Shown: positions 8,938 to 18,961, counted from the stretch's first letter. The stretch: 64,000 bases of DNA from Alphaproteobacteria bacterium (GCA_016124635.1 WGNJ01000030.1:62001-126000); one strand, 5' to 3'. Numbers and translations are program-made. The notes: generated by a model from the sequence alone, not told the origin.

Positions 8938-9963
8938 TTGCGGGCCGTCCAGAAGATCATAGCGGGTGCGAGCGAGCCGAAGGGCGCGGTTGAACGGCTG
9001 CTGCGTCTCGTCGAGGGCGACCTCAACGCCGTCAACGCCCTCATTATCGAGCGCATGCAGAGCACCGTTCCGCTCATTCCCGAGCTGGCCGGGCACCTGA
9101 TCAAGTCCGGCGGCAAACGGCTTAGGCCGATGCTTACCTTGGCCGCCGCGCAGCTCTGCGGCTATGGCGGTCAAGCCCACATTCACTTGGCGACGGCTGT
9201 CGAGTTCATTCACACGGCGACGCTGTTGCACGACGATGTGATCGACGAGAGTGCTCTGCGCCGCGGTCAAGCCGCCGCGCACATGATTTGGGGCAACGCG
9301 CCCAGCGTGCTCGTCGGCGACTTTCTGTTTGCGCGCGCCTTCGAGCTGATGGTCGAAGCGGACTCTTTGCGCGTCTTGAAGATATTGGCTCATGCGTCCG
9401 CGGTCATCTCCGAGGGCGAGGTCATGCAGCTCTCGTCGGTGCGCGATCTGAGCATCTCCGACGAGACGTACCTCAAGATCGTGTCGGCAAAGACCGCGGC
9501 GCTCTTCGCGGCGGCCGCGGAAGTCGGCGCCGTCGTGGTGCGCGGCGAGGCTTCGCGCGAGCAAGCGCTGCATGCGTACGGACACAATCTCGGGATCGCG
9601 TTCCAGCTTGTCGACGACGCGCTCGACTATTCGGGGCGTGAAGCCATGATGGGAAAGGCTGTCGGCGACGATTTCCGCGAAGGCAAGCTGACGCTGCCGG
9701 TGATCATCGCCTACGCCAAGGCGCAAGGGAATGCGGACGAGGTCGCCTTCTGGCAGCGCACGATGGCCGAGCGGCATCAATCGGAGCTCGACCTGACGCA
9801 CGCGATCCATCTCATCGATAAGCATCAGGCAATTGCGGCGACAGCGGCGCGCGCAAAGGAATTCGCCGATGAAGCGTGCAAGGCGCTCGAAGCGTTTCCC
9901 GACACGCCAATGAAGCGCGCACTTGTCGACCTCGCCGAGTTCTGCGTCAGCCGGGCGTATTAG
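8938..9963 (+). CDS. ispB: Polyprenyl (octaprenyl/decaprenyl) diphosphate synthase
   Basis: Trans-prenyltransferase (341 aa) making the ubiquinone side chain by adding isopentenyl diphosphate units to farnesyl diphosphate. Both aspartate-rich motifs are present: LLHDDVIDES (D99, D100, D103) and QLVDDALDY (D226, D227, D230). GGKRLRP near 58-64 binds diphosphate. The longest frame starts at TTG (8938); the next in-frame ATG encodes residue 40, which is too far in. Chain length cannot be read from sequence by eye; alphaproteobacteria commonly use Q10. It is divergent from the DUF2007 gene. Confidence 0.95.
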   Translation: MRAVQKIIAGASEPKGAVERLLRLVEGDLNAVNALIIERMQSTVPLIPELAGHLIKSGGKRLRPMLTLAAAQLCGYGGQAHIHLATAVEFIHTATLLHDDVIDESALRRGQAAAHMIWGNAPSVLVGDFLFARAFELMVEADSLRVLKILAHASAVISEGEVMQLSSVRDLSISDETYLKIVSAKTAALFAAAAEVGAVVVRGEASREQALHAYGHNLGIAFQLVDDALDYSGREAMMGKAVGDDFREGKLTLPVIIAYAKAQGNADEVAFWQRTMAERHQSELDLTHAIHLIDKHQAIAATAARAKEFADEACKALEAFPDTPMKRALVDLAEFCVSRAY

Positions 9964-9964
9964 G

Positions 9965-10690
9965 TTAGGTCTTCGCGAAAACAAAGAGATCGACGTTCAG
10001 GCCAACGAATTCGTCAGGCGCGGATGGAGCTTGCGCACGCATCGCCGCGATGCCTTCGGCGAAGCTCGCGTCCGGCAAGCGTAACAAGATGGAGTCCGCG
10101 CGAACGGCCGCTTTTTCGGCAAGGTCGACCCAATCCGGCGCCATCTTGTGCGGGACGAGTTCGTGCGCGGTCGTTCGGAAACCGCCCTTCTCAAAGGCCG
10201 ACCGAATTCGATCCGCCGTAGGGAGAATTTGATCGGCCATTTCCTGATAGCCGGGAAAGAACGGCGCGTAAGGAGAGCGTTGCTCGGCCGTGCTGTTGCG
10301 GAGGAAGACGTGGCCGTCGCGCCGAAGCACGCGGTGCGTCTCGCGCACCGCCTTTGCCGGATCGGGGAAGTGGTGAAACGCCATCGAGATGAAGACGAGA
10401 TCGATCGATGCGTCGGGCACCGGGGTCGCCTCGGCGGATCCCTTGCGGAAGGAGACGCGCGGCCCGTGCTCCTTGGCGCGCGCCGCGGTGAGCATGCGTT
10501 CCGACGGATCGACACCGGTCGCCGTCGCGCCGAAGCGGCTCGCAAGCGGATCGGTGAAACGGCCCGTGCCGCAACCCAGATCGAGAATGTTTTCGATGCG
10601 ATTTGTGGACAGATGGAAAGCGATGCGATCGAGCCACATCGCGAGCATGCCGGGCTGCATGGTGCGCCCCCGGTCATATCGTTCGGGCAT
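9965..10690 (-). CDS. SAM-dependent methyltransferase, class I
   Basis: Class I methyltransferase with motif I ILDLGCGTGRFTDPLA, an acidic ribose-binding stretch (TGVDPSERML), and a post-I DLVFISMAFHHFPDP typical of the Methyltransf_11/UbiE-like fold. Substrate is unknown. Convergent with ispB: its stop lies one base after the ispB stop, so the two transcripts face each other. I chose the ATG at 10690 (PERYDRGRTMQPG); the frame is open to a TTG at 10747. Confidence 0.85.
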   Translation of the reverse strand: MPERYDRGRTMQPGMLAMWLDRIAFHLSTNRIENILDLGCGTGRFTDPLASRFGATATGVDPSERMLTAARAKEHGPRVSFRKGSAEATPVPDASIDLVFISMAFHHFPDPAKAVRETHRVLRRDGHVFLRNSTAEQRSPYAPFFPGYQEMADQILPTADRIRSAFEKGGFRTTAHELVPHKMAPDWVDLAEKAAVRADSILLRLPDASFAEGIAAMRAQAPSAPDEFVGLNVDLFVFAKT

Positions 10691-10799
10691 ATCGGTCTTG
10701 TCGTAGTCCACCGCGATCGCGCGCGCCCCCAAGTGCCTAACGGGCAATCTAAGCAGACGACGCTGTCGTCGCTATAGTTCGCTCTCGCGCCAAGCGCGA

Positions 10800-11672
10800 T
10801 TAGCGAAGCTCAGTGGCGGCGATCCACCAGTGCGCCCGCCGCTCCTGAAGGGTGCGCGCCGCACCGGCGGCTTCCGCCTTCGTCGCATAGAGACCGAAGC
10901 ATGTCGCGCCCGAGCCGGACATCCGCGACAGAAGGCAATTCGGCGTTGCGGCCAATTCCGACAACGTGTCGAGGACGACCGGGGCAATGCGACCGGCCGG
11001 TTCCTCAAGGTCGTTCTTGAGCTGGGCGAGCCATGCCACGACGTTCTCGAGCGAGTCGAAGTTCGGTGGAGAGGAAGAGCCGGCGCCGCTGCGCGCCTTC
11101 AATTCCTGAAACACCTCGGCGGTCATCAGCGAGACCCGGGGGTTCACGAGCACTGCCGGAAGGCTCGGTATCGGACATGGTGCCAATCGTTCCCCTACGC
11201 CTTGCATGAACGATGCGGCCGCCGCCAAGCAAACGGGCACATCGGCGCCCAGAGACTTGCCGATGGACGTGAGATCGTCCGCGTGCAAGTGCCAGAGATC
11301 ATTCAGGAGCTTGAGCGTCGCCGCAGCATCGCTCGATCCGCCGCCGATTCCGGACGCAACGGGCAGGTTCTTTTGCAACGTCAGGCGCGCGCCATCGACC
11401 CGGCGGCCCGCAGCCCTCGCCCAATCTTGGAGAACGATGGCGGCCCGCATCACCAGATTGTCGCCGCAATCGTCATCCAACGCTCGCGCGAAGGGGCCGA
11501 CGTTGGTCAGCGACAGTTCCTCGGTCAGCGTCGCGGAAACAGTGTCGCCGACGTCCGCGAACGCCGCCAAGCTGGAGATGTCGTGGTAGCCGTCGGCGCG
11601 CCTGTCGCCGACGTGCAGGAAGAGATTGATCTTGGCCGGCGCAAAAACAGAGAGCGATCGACCTGCCGTCAC
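10800..11672 (-). CDS. ispE: 4-diphosphocytidyl-2-C-methyl-D-erythritol kinase
   Basis: GHMP-family kinase (290 aa) of the MEP isoprenoid pathway, phosphorylating CDP-methylerythritol at the 2-hydroxyl using ATP. Signatures are FAPAKINLFLHVGDRRADGYH at the N-terminus, the glycine-rich ATP loop PVASGIGGGSSDAAA near residue 105, and the C-terminal GHMP motif SRMSGSGATCFGLY. Its start overlaps the stop of the upstream TPR gene by four bases, implying coupling. IspE and the nearby IspB both serve isoprenoid/quinone synthesis, although they are on opposite strands. Confidence 0.96.
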   Translation of the reverse strand: MTAGRSLSVFAPAKINLFLHVGDRRADGYHDISSLAAFADVGDTVSATLTEELSLTNVGPFARALDDDCGDNLVMRAAIVLQDWARAAGRRVDGARLTLQKNLPVASGIGGGSSDAAATLKLLNDLWHLHADDLTSIGKSLGADVPVCLAAAASFMQGVGERLAPCPIPSLPAVLVNPRVSLMTAEVFQELKARSGAGSSSPPNFDSLENVVAWLAQLKNDLEEPAGRIAPVVLDTLSELAATPNCLLSRMSGSGATCFGLYATKAEAAGAARTLQERRAHWWIAATELR

Positions 11673-13420
11673 TGGCGGCCGTCGCCTCCTCGCGCTTGGG
11701 TCGCGGGCGCCGGGCCCGGCGGCGGCTCTTCGAGCCCCACATCGATCTTGCGCCGGATCTTCGGCTCGTCCTCTTTGCTCGGCTTAAGCGAAAGAGCGTG
11801 CTGCCACTCGAACTTGGCCTCGAGCTTGCGGCCGACGCGCCAATAAACGTCACCAAGGTGATCGTTTATCGTGGGCTCGCCCGGTTGAAGCAGGACCGCC
11901 CGTTCCAAGAATTTGATCGCATTGGCGAAATCGCCGCGCCTGTAGTAGGCCCAACCGAGACTGTCGATGATGAAACCGTCTTCCGGTCGCAGTTCGACGG
12001 CGCGCTGGAGCATCGCCAGAGCCTCGTCCATATGCGTGCCCTGCTCGACCCAGGTATACGCGAGATAATTCAACACCAACGGCTGCTCGGGTTTCAGCTT
12101 CAGCGCGTATTTCAGATCCTTCTCGGCCTCGCTCCAACGTTGGGTACGCTCGAGCGCGATACCGCGCGTGTAGTAGATCGTCCAATGGCGCTCTTCCGGC
12201 TTCGAAATAGGGGCAATCGCGCGTGTGTAGAGCTTGGCGGCTTCTGCGTAGTTTTCCTTGCCGCGCATCAAGTCGCCCATCGAGGCGAGGACTTCATAGT
12301 CGGTCGCGCCGCCGCTCAGCGTACCGCGCAAGACGTCGAGGCCTTCGTCCGCGCGATCGAGCCGTTGAAGGTTCTGCGCGATCTGCACGCGAGCGTTGAC
12401 GTAAAGGGGAGAGCCCTTCGGGATGCGCCGATAGACCGCTATCGCGTCTTCCCAGCGTTTCGCGGTTTCAAGACGATCCGCCAGCAACGAGATGGCAAGC
12501 TCATGCCGAGGATCGAGCGTCAGCGCGAGCTGCAGATAAAACACCGGTATCTCAACGCTCTTCTCGTCGCTGAGGCTCGAAGCAATGCCGTAAAGGGCTT
12601 CGGCCAAACCTGACGATGCGCTGGGGATCAGGCGGTCCGGCACAGCGCCAGATTTCGCTTGCTCCAAGGCCGCCAGGACCACTGGATGCGTCGGCGACTT
12701 GTCGGCGAAACGCGCCAGCACTTGCTTGGCCTCATCGCGCTTACCAATGCGTTCGAGAAAAACGGCATAGGCGTTGACGATACGTAGCGACTCGCCGCGG
12801 GACTCCGTGTACGCAGCCTTGAAGTTCGTCTCCGCCTCGGACGGCTTGCCAGCGAGATCTGCGATGATTGCTGCGTGATACTTGGCGAAAGCGGAAACAC
12901 CCTCGAACGCGGCGAGCTTCGTCGCCGTCGCGAGCGCTTCGTCGGGCTTGCCTTCCGCCAGCAACGCGTACGCCTTGCCCAATTGCGAGGCGATCTCTGC
13001 CGCTGCGTTGCCTGTCGTCTTGGAGAACTCGTCTAGGGCCTTGGCATAACCGCCGTCGCGAAACGCCTTTATGCCGATCACAAGATGCGGCATGCGCGCG
13101 CTCGGCGCCTTCGCCGTCAGCTGCTCGGCGTGAGCGGCGGCGCTGTCGATGTCGCCGTCGGCCACCTCGCTGATCAGAACTCGCTCGAGAATGTCGGGAT
13201 TGTCCGGGTCAAACTTGAGCGCGCGGTCGTAGTAGAGCGCCGCCGCCGAGGCATCGCGCTCATTCGAGGCAAAACGCCCGGCGAGGTAACTTCCGTATTT
13301 GCTGGGTGTCGGCTCCCCGACCTGCGATTGCAGGGTCGAGCATTGTGTCAGTCCGAAGAGCAGTCCCGCACCCAGTGCGACGACGGCACCTACGCCGAAA
13401 AAAACCGGAATCGTGCGCAA
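11669..13420 (-). CDS. TPR-repeat lipoprotein-like protein
   Basis: A 583-residue protein with an N-terminal hydrophobic segment (VFFGVGAVVALGAGLLFGLTQCS) whose cysteine may be a lipobox, although L-T-Q-C is not a perfect one. The rest is tandem 34-residue TPR units, clearest at LNYLAYTWVEQGTHMDEALAML and SLGWAYYRRGDFANAIKFL near the C-terminus. This arrangement upstream of ispE is common in alphaproteobacteria, where it is annotated as a tetratricopeptide protein of unknown role. The likely start is TTG (13420). It is probably a periplasm-facing scaffold. Confidence 0.85.
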   Translation of the reverse strand: MRTIPVFFGVGAVVALGAGLLFGLTQCSTLQSQVGEPTPSKYGSYLAGRFASNERDASAAALYYDRALKFDPDNPDILERVLISEVADGDIDSAAAHAEQLTAKAPSARMPHLVIGIKAFRDGGYAKALDEFSKTTGNAAAEIASQLGKAYALLAEGKPDEALATATKLAAFEGVSAFAKYHAAIIADLAGKPSEAETNFKAAYTESRGESLRIVNAYAVFLERIGKRDEAKQVLARFADKSPTHPVVLAALEQAKSGAVPDRLIPSASSGLAEALYGIASSLSDEKSVEIPVFYLQLALTLDPRHELAISLLADRLETAKRWEDAIAVYRRIPKGSPLYVNARVQIAQNLQRLDRADEGLDVLRGTLSGGATDYEVLASMGDLMRGKENYAEAAKLYTRAIAPISKPEERHWTIYYTRGIALERTQRWSEAEKDLKYALKLKPEQPLVLNYLAYTWVEQGTHMDEALAMLQRAVELRPEDGFIIDSLGWAYYRRGDFANAIKFLERAVLLQPGEPTINDHLGDVYWRVGRKLEAKFEWQHALSLKPSKEDEPKIRRKIDVGLEEPPPGPAPATQARGGDGRQ

Positions 13421-13432
13421 CCGAAGCGCCTC

Positions 13433-15100
13433 CTACATATTCGGGTAGTTTGGCCCACCGCCACCTTCCGGCGGCACCCACGTTATGTTCTGAGCCGGGT
13501 CCTTGATATCACATGTTTTGCAATGCACGCAGTTCTGCGCGTTGATCTGGAACCGCGGATTTTGGCCATTCGTGTCCCTGACCACCTCATAAACGCCCGC
13601 CGGGCAATAGCGCTGCGCCGGTTCATCATAAAGCGGCAAATTCCTGGAAATGGGAATTGACGGATCAGTAAGCCGCAAATGCACCGGCTGATCCTCCTCA
13701 TGGTTCGTATTCGAGAGGAAGACCGACGAGAGTTTATCGAAGCTGAGCTTGCCGTCCGGCTTCGGATAGACGATCGGCTTGCACTTGGCCGCCGGCTTCA
13801 GCGTCGCGTAGTCGGGCTTGCCGTGCTTCAACGTGAGAGGCGACGTGCCGAAGATCTGATTGATCCACATGTCGATACCACCGAGCAATACGCTGAGCGT
13901 CGTGCCCAGTCTGCTCCAAAGCGGCTTCACGTTGCGCACGCGCTTCAGGTCTTTGTAGACGTGACTGCCCTCGTACAGCTCCGTGTACGTTGTAATTTCG
14001 TCGCCGCTGCGCCCCGCGGCCATCGCTTCGAAGACCGCTTCAGCCGCCATCATTCCCGTTTTCATCGCGTTGTGGCTGCCTTTGATGCGCGGCAGGTTGA
14101 CGAAGCCGGCCGAGCAACCAATCAACGCGCCGCCTGGGAACGTGAGCTTCGGCACCGATTGAAATCCGCCCTCGGTAATCGCGCGGGAGCCGTAGGCCAG
14201 ACGTTTCCCACCTTCGAGATATTGCGCGAGGATCGGGTGCGTCTTCATGCGCTGAAATTCGTCGAAGGGCGAGATGAACGGATTCGTGTAGTTGAGATGC
14301 ACCACGAAACCGACCGAGCATAGATTTTCGCCGAAGTGGTACATGAACGAACCGCCGCCAGTGCCTTCATCGAGCGGCCAGCCCATCGTGTGCATCACGA
14401 GCCCGCGCTTGTGGTTTTCCGGCTTGAGCTCCCAAAGCTCCTTCAAGCCTATGCCGAACTTTTGCGGATCGCGGCCTTCGTCGAGCTTGAACTTCTTGAT
14501 CAACTGCTTGGCAAGCGAGCCGCGAGCGCCCTCGGCGATCAGGGTGTATTTGCCATGCAGCTCCATGCCGCGCGTGAAACTCGGCTTGTGGTGTCCGTCG
14601 CGGGCAACACCCATGTCGCCTGTGGCGATGCCTTTCACAGCGCCCTTGCCGTCATAAAGGACTTCGGCAGCGGCGAAGCCCGGATAGATTTCGACACCCG
14701 CCTCTTCCGCTTGCTTGGCAAGCCAGCGGCATACATCGCCGAGGCTCGCGATGTAGTTGCCGTGGTTGTACATCAGCGGCGGCATTACAAAATTGGGGAC
14801 ACGGATCGCGCCCGCCTGACCCAGCATGTAGAAACGGTCATCGGTGACAGGCGTCTTTAACGGCGCATCCTTACTCGTCCAATCCGGGATGAGCTCGTTG
14901 ATCGCAATCGGGTCGATTACGGCGCCTGAGAGAATATGAGCGCCGACTTCGGAGCCCTTTTCCACAACGCAAACGCTGACTTCTTTACCGGCTTCGGCAG
15001 AGAGCTGGCGGAGGCGGATCGCGGCGGAGAGTCCTGCCGGCCCTGCTCCGACGATAACGACGTCATATTCCATTCTTTCGCGGGCGGAGGCTTCGGCCAT
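13433..15100 (-). CDS. Electron transfer flavoprotein-ubiquinone oxidoreductase
   Basis: ETF-QO (555 aa) passes electrons from ETF, reduced by acyl-CoA and other dehydrogenases, to ubiquinone at the inner membrane. It shows an FAD-binding GXGXXG in DVVIVGAGPAGLSAAIRLRQ (residues 13-32), the ETF-QO phrase GAHILSGAVIDP, and the C-terminal 4Fe-4S site: a Cys in YCPAGVYEV followed by NCVHCKTCDIKDPAQNITW. Length matches the family (about 550). It lies 12 bases upstream of the TPR gene on the same strand and is divergent from the uracil-DNA glycosylase gene. Confidence 0.97.
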   Translation of the reverse strand: MAEASARERMEYDVVIVGAGPAGLSAAIRLRQLSAEAGKEVSVCVVEKGSEVGAHILSGAVIDPIAINELIPDWTSKDAPLKTPVTDDRFYMLGQAGAIRVPNFVMPPLMYNHGNYIASLGDVCRWLAKQAEEAGVEIYPGFAAAEVLYDGKGAVKGIATGDMGVARDGHHKPSFTRGMELHGKYTLIAEGARGSLAKQLIKKFKLDEGRDPQKFGIGLKELWELKPENHKRGLVMHTMGWPLDEGTGGGSFMYHFGENLCSVGFVVHLNYTNPFISPFDEFQRMKTHPILAQYLEGGKRLAYGSRAITEGGFQSVPKLTFPGGALIGCSAGFVNLPRIKGSHNAMKTGMMAAEAVFEAMAAGRSGDEITTYTELYEGSHVYKDLKRVRNVKPLWSRLGTTLSVLLGGIDMWINQIFGTSPLTLKHGKPDYATLKPAAKCKPIVYPKPDGKLSFDKLSSVFLSNTNHEEDQPVHLRLTDPSIPISRNLPLYDEPAQRYCPAGVYEVVRDTNGQNPRFQINAQNCVHCKTCDIKDPAQNITWVPPEGGGGPNYPNM

Positions 15101-15212
15101 GTCCTGGGGGTCTCGTTGTTCTCGTTGAGATGCCTGTGAGGGCGAGGAAGGGTTGTAGTATAGGACGTTAGGGGGCCAAGCCCGCCCCGGTCAACGCAAG
15201 GATTGCAACGGA

Positions 15213-16055
15213 TTGAGTCTCGACGCCAACGAAGCCCGGCGGATGTTGCAGTGGCTGGCGGACGCCGGCGCTGACGAAGCGCTCGTCGACGAACCGGTCG
15301 ACCGCTACGCAGTTGCAAACAGACCGATGATGGAGGTGCCCGTCGCTGCGCCGTCAACGCGCACGAATGAACTATCGCCGCAAAGGGTTTCGCCGGCGCC
15401 GCCGCCGCTGCCGTTGCGGCAAGCTCCGGCGCAACCCATCACGGCCGCTACGGCAACTGCGCGCGAACTGGCTGCGGCATGTCATTCGCTTGAGGAATTG
15501 AGAGCTGCCGTCGAAGCGTTCGAAGGTTGCGCATTAAAGACGACAGCGAAGTCGACCGTCTTTTCGGCGGGACCGGCGGATGCACCGGTGATGCTGATTG
15601 GGGAGGGTCCCGGACGGGATGAGGATTTGGAAGGGTTGCCGTTCGTGGGGCGCAGCGGCCGACTGCTTGATCGCATGCTCGAAGCCGTCGGTCTGAGCCG
15701 GCAGACGAACGCCTACATCACAAACGTGATCTTTTGGCGGCCACCGGGCAACAGGCCGCCAACTGCCGAAGAGGTTGCAATGTGCGCACCCTTCTTGCTG
15801 CGCCACATCGAATTAAAGGCGCCGAAGGTGATCGTTCTGCTGGGCGCCACGCCACTCAAACACGTATTGAACGCCGCGGAGGGGATTACGCGCGCACGCG
15901 GCCGATGGGGGCTTTATGCATCGGCAGGTGTCGAAATCCCTGCCCTGCCGACATTCCATCCGGCATATCTGCTGCGGACGCCGTCGGCGAAGCGGCAGGC
16001 GTGGCAAGACTTGTTGAGTCTGAAATTGAAGTTGAGGGAAATCGGCGCCGCGTGA
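15213..16055 (+). CDS. Uracil-DNA glycosylase, family 4-like
   Basis: Base-excision enzyme removing uracil from DNA. The active-site motif is clear: [26 protein letters not shown], then [13 protein letters not shown] and the C-terminal HPAYLL. Cysteines before the first motif (residue ~109, [10 protein letters not shown]) and after the second (AMCAPFL) fit the 4Fe-4S ligands of family 4. The roughly 100 N-terminal residues form a variable region rich in Pro/Ala, as in alphaproteobacterial members. The start is a TTG at 15213, the best upstream of conserved sequence but not certain. Confidence 0.92.
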   Translation: MSLDANEARRMLQWLADAGADEALVDEPVDRYAVANRPMMEVPVAAPSTRTNELSPQRVSPAPPPLPLRQAPAQPITAATATARELAAACHSLEELRAAVEAFEGCALKTTAKSTVFSAGPADAPVMLIGEGPGRDEDLEGLPFVGRSGRLLDRMLEAVGLSRQTNAYITNVIFWRPPGNRPPTAEEVAMCAPFLLRHIELKAPKVIVLLGATPLKHVLNAAEGITRARGRWGLYASAGVEIPALPTFHPAYLLRTPSAKRQAWQDLLSLKLKLREIGAA

Positions 16056-16078
16056 ACCGTCGACGCGTCACGTGCCTG

Positions 16079-16417
16079 TTACCGCGTGTCGATCACCTGA
16101 TGGCACAGGTGCAAAGCCGACCGGTATTTGCTGATACCGACTTTACGCTGCGACTCCTGAGGCGCTTTGCACTTGGCCTCGCCCTCGCGCGCGAGCGCGC
16201 GCGCGCGTCCGAGATTGGCGTTGGTCGAGCACACCGGCTCGATCGCCTTCCATTCAGTATCAAGCGATGCGCATTCGGATATCGAGTCGTCCGGGAGTTG
16301 CGGTGAAATATCCGCGGCGGCGTTGCTCAACGATGACGCAAAGAGCACGATCGCCAGAGATGAAAAGAGCACGGCGCATCGGCCCACTTTGGGTCCCTCG
16401 CAAGTCGGAGCGATCAT
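16079..16417 (-). CDS. Secreted small Cys-containing protein, unknown
   Basis: Short protein with a signal peptide (VLFSSLAIVLFASSLSNAAA) and a mature part holding four cysteines (SECASLD, PVCSTN, AKCKAP, LHLCHQ), suggesting a disulphide-bonded periplasmic product. I do not recognise a family. The ATG at 16417 gives a sensible signal peptide; the frame is open to 16465. It is convergent with the uracil-DNA glycosylase gene, with 23 bases between the stops. Confidence 0.55.
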   Translation of the reverse strand: MIAPTCEGPKVGRCAVLFSSLAIVLFASSLSNAAADISPQLPDDSISECASLDTEWKAIEPVCSTNANLGRARALAREGEAKCKAPQESQRKVGISKYRSALHLCHQVIDTR

Positions 16418-16522
16418 AGTCTGGCTCCTGCTGAAAGGGCTCGCGCGCGATGAGGAGAGAGTCATCGCGCGCGAGGCAGATCGCGCGGCCGCTCAACCGC
16501 GACCGCGCTTCTCCTGTCGGAG

Positions 16523-16753
16523 CTATTGCGGCGTGGCCGGGGCCGTCGTCGGGGCCGGTTTCACGCACTTCCAGGAGGTCTTGCCGTGCTTGTCCGTCAC
16601 CTGCGTCGCGACCTTGGGCGCTTTGCAGTGAAGAGACGCAGGCGGCGTCGGTGGCGTGTCGGTCGCAGCCGGCGTGGTGGCGTCGCCCGCATAGGCCGAA
16701 ACCGAGCCAAGAAGAGCGACCGCCAGGGCGGCGCCGATGAAAGCGCGAGTCAT
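16523..16753 (-). CDS. Secreted proline/threonine-rich small protein, unknown
   Basis: A 76-residue product with a clear signal peptide (MTRAFIGAALAVALLGSVSAYAG), a P/T/A-rich linker, two cysteines (LHCKAPK and SWKCVKP) that could pair, and a P/T-rich tail. It resembles many small alphaproteobacterial periplasmic proteins but no family is assigned. The ATG at 16753 starts exactly at the signal peptide; the frame continues to 16777 with an implausible polar extension. Confidence 0.55.
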   Translation of the reverse strand: MTRAFIGAALAVALLGSVSAYAGDATTPAATDTPPTPPASLHCKAPKVATQVTDKHGKTSWKCVKPAPTTAPATPQ

Positions 16754-16777
16754 TGGGTTTGTTTCCTCATGAGACAC

Positions 16778-17145
16778 GGATCAAACTCGTCCGCAGGCAG
16801 AGGATTTAGAGGGCCAATCTGTCAGCCCGCTGGCACGGACATGAACGGAAATACACTTTCGCCTCAACGATGCCGCACCCATCGTATTCCATTGTTTGGT
16901 TGACTTTCTCGGGGACCTCATCGTCGCCGCTCTTTCGACTAAACCTCATTTGTATTTTCGGCACGATGCGTCGTCCCACCGCTCGAACCCGAGCGATTTC
17001 GAGTCGCGACAAACTCGCTCAACATGGCGCGGCCCCGCGAATCCGGGAGCTCTAAGCGCGAACTCTCAACCATACGTTGGGTTGTGGGAGCGGGGGCCGC
17101 TGCGTAAACTCGCGCCGCTATCCGGTTTGGTTGGGTTGGACAGTA
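16778..17145. other. Intergenic region without a supported gene
   Basis: About 370 bases between a small secreted protein (minus) and the lytic transglycosylase (plus). Open frames here are short and read as shadows. The stretch should hold the divergent promoters. I see no convincing hairpin, repeat or RNA gene. Confidence 0.5.
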
Positions 17146-18879
17146 ATGGTGGGACGTCTGTTCCAAATCGCGTGCGCGGCGTTGGTCGTATTCTCGTCGC
17201 TCACGGGAGATGCTTCTACCGCTTCCGCTTCCTCGCCGCCGAGCTTCGTCCGTGTTCTGTCCGACCACGACGTTGCGACTTACAAAGAACTCTTTGCTGC
17301 GGCAGCGCGTGGCGACAAGGCGCAGGTCGCGGCGCTCGCCTCGCAAGTCAAGAACCGCTCGCTGATGGGGCATGTCTCGGCGAAAGGCTATCTGTCGCCT
17401 CAAACCGTGGCCGCGTTCGACGATCTGAAGGCTTGGCTCGCCAAATACCCGGATTATCCAGAGGCAGAGCGAATCTTTGCACTCGCTTCGCGAAAAGCTC
17501 CGCACCGCATCAAAGAGCTTAGGCAGGCCAAGCGGCGCGTGGTTCGTGGTCTTGGTGAAGACGCGAACGAAATGCCGCCTGAATTCACCGACGCAAAAGC
17601 CGAGGGAGCCGCGCGCAAGTTGCGCGCAATGATCTCAGCGGGCCAGATCAACGGTGCGTTGGCGTATCTGGAAAGCGGCGACGTCAAAGGGCGGGTGTCG
17701 AAGGCGGACTACGCGAAACTGGCCGCGCAGGTCGCTGCCGCGCACTTCTATCTTGGCGATGCTCAAGACGCGTTGTCTCTAGCCGAGCGCGTCGCCCAGG
17801 ATTATCGCGCGGATGCGCCCGACGCGGATTGGGTCGCGGGTCTCGCGGCCTTCAAGCTCAAGCAATACGAAACCGGCGCCGCGCACTTCGCGGCAATGGC
17901 AGAAAATCCGATAACGACGTCGTGGCTCAGGTCAGCGGCGGCGTTCTGGGCGGCGCGCTGCTTCATGGGCAGCAAGGAGCCGGAGAAGGTAACGCACATG
18001 CTGCAGATCGCAGCAGGGAAGCCGCGAACCTTCTATGGCCTCGTTGCGCTGCGCCTGCTGGGCAAGTCGCCGCCGTTCTCGTGGACAGAGCCGGCACTCG
18101 ATCACGCCGGATTCCAGCGGCTCATGAGGGTGTCGGGCATCGCGCGAGGCGTGGCGCTCTATCAAGTCGGGGAAATGGAAAGTGCGGAGGGTTCGATCGC
18201 GCGCGCACACGGCCATCTGTCGTCCGAGTTGGATCGGCCCTTCGTGGCGCTAGCACATGAGCTCGGCTTTGCACACATCCAGCTGTTGGCAGCCGGCGCT
18301 TCACGCTCACCCGAGTTGAAGGCTGCTGCCTATCCGGTGATGAACTTCAAGCCGACCGGCGGATGGACCGTCGACCCGGCGCTCGTGCATGCGATCGTGC
18401 GCCAAGAGAGCAAGTTCGAAATGCGGGTGACGAGCACATCGGAAGCGCGCGGCTTGATGCAGCTGCTGCCCTCGACGGCGGCCGGCGTAATGAAGGACTC
18501 GACGCTCGACGATCCGGGTGCGAAGGCGAGGCTCTTCGATCCGGCGTTCAATTTGAGCGTTGGGCAAAAATACCTCGCGAAGATGTTCGATTTTGCCGAA
18601 CCAAGCGGAAATCTTTTTCACCTGGTCGTCGCGTACAATGCCGGGCCTGGCAATTTGCAAAAGTGGTTGAAGGAGATTGATTTCAACGGCGACCCGCTCC
18701 TTTTCATTGAAAGCATCCCTTCCCGCGAGACGCGCGGCTATATCGAGCGCGTGGTCGCAAACTATTGGATCTATCAGGACCGAATGGGCGCACCGCAGGT
18801 GACGCTCGATCAGGTGGCGCGCGGCGAGTGGCCGGTGATGCCGAGCCTGAGCCAACACCATGTCGCGGCGCTCTGGTAG
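17146..18879 (+). CDS. Soluble lytic murein transglycosylase (Slt70-like)
   Basis: Periplasmic enzyme cleaving peptidoglycan glycan strands to 1,6-anhydromuropeptides. From the ATG at 17146 there is a signal peptide (GRLFQIACAALVVFSSLTG), a long helical TPR-like superhelix, then the C-terminal SLT domain: HAIVRQESKFEMRVTS with the catalytic Glu, ARGLMQLLPSTA, and VAYNAGPGNLQKWL. Length of 577 residues suits Slt70-type enzymes. The frame is open from 17077, but that adds a polar leader before the signal peptide. Confidence 0.93.
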   Translation: MVGRLFQIACAALVVFSSLTGDASTASASSPPSFVRVLSDHDVATYKELFAAAARGDKAQVAALASQVKNRSLMGHVSAKGYLSPQTVAAFDDLKAWLAKYPDYPEAERIFALASRKAPHRIKELRQAKRRVVRGLGEDANEMPPEFTDAKAEGAARKLRAMISAGQINGALAYLESGDVKGRVSKADYAKLAAQVAAAHFYLGDAQDALSLAERVAQDYRADAPDADWVAGLAAFKLKQYETGAAHFAAMAENPITTSWLRSAAAFWAARCFMGSKEPEKVTHMLQIAAGKPRTFYGLVALRLLGKSPPFSWTEPALDHAGFQRLMRVSGIARGVALYQVGEMESAEGSIARAHGHLSSELDRPFVALAHELGFAHIQLLAAGASRSPELKAAAYPVMNFKPTGGWTVDPALVHAIVRQESKFEMRVTSTSEARGLMQLLPSTAAGVMKDSTLDDPGAKARLFDPAFNLSVGQKYLAKMFDFAEPSGNLFHLVVAYNAGPGNLQKWLKEIDFNGDPLLFIESIPSRETRGYIERVVANYWIYQDRMGAPQVTLDQVARGEWPVMPSLSQHHVAALW

Positions 18880-18961
18880 AGACGGCGACGACCTATTTCA
18901 CACTGTGTCATCGGCAATCCGGCCGTGCTAGAAGCGGCCGGCTTGTAAAGGAATCTCCCGC

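Noticed and set aside
16896-17522. A 208-codon plus-strand frame before and within the lytic transglycosylase gene
   Set aside because: Low-complexity Arg/Ser-rich shadow; the transglycosylase frame has signal peptide and SLT motifs.
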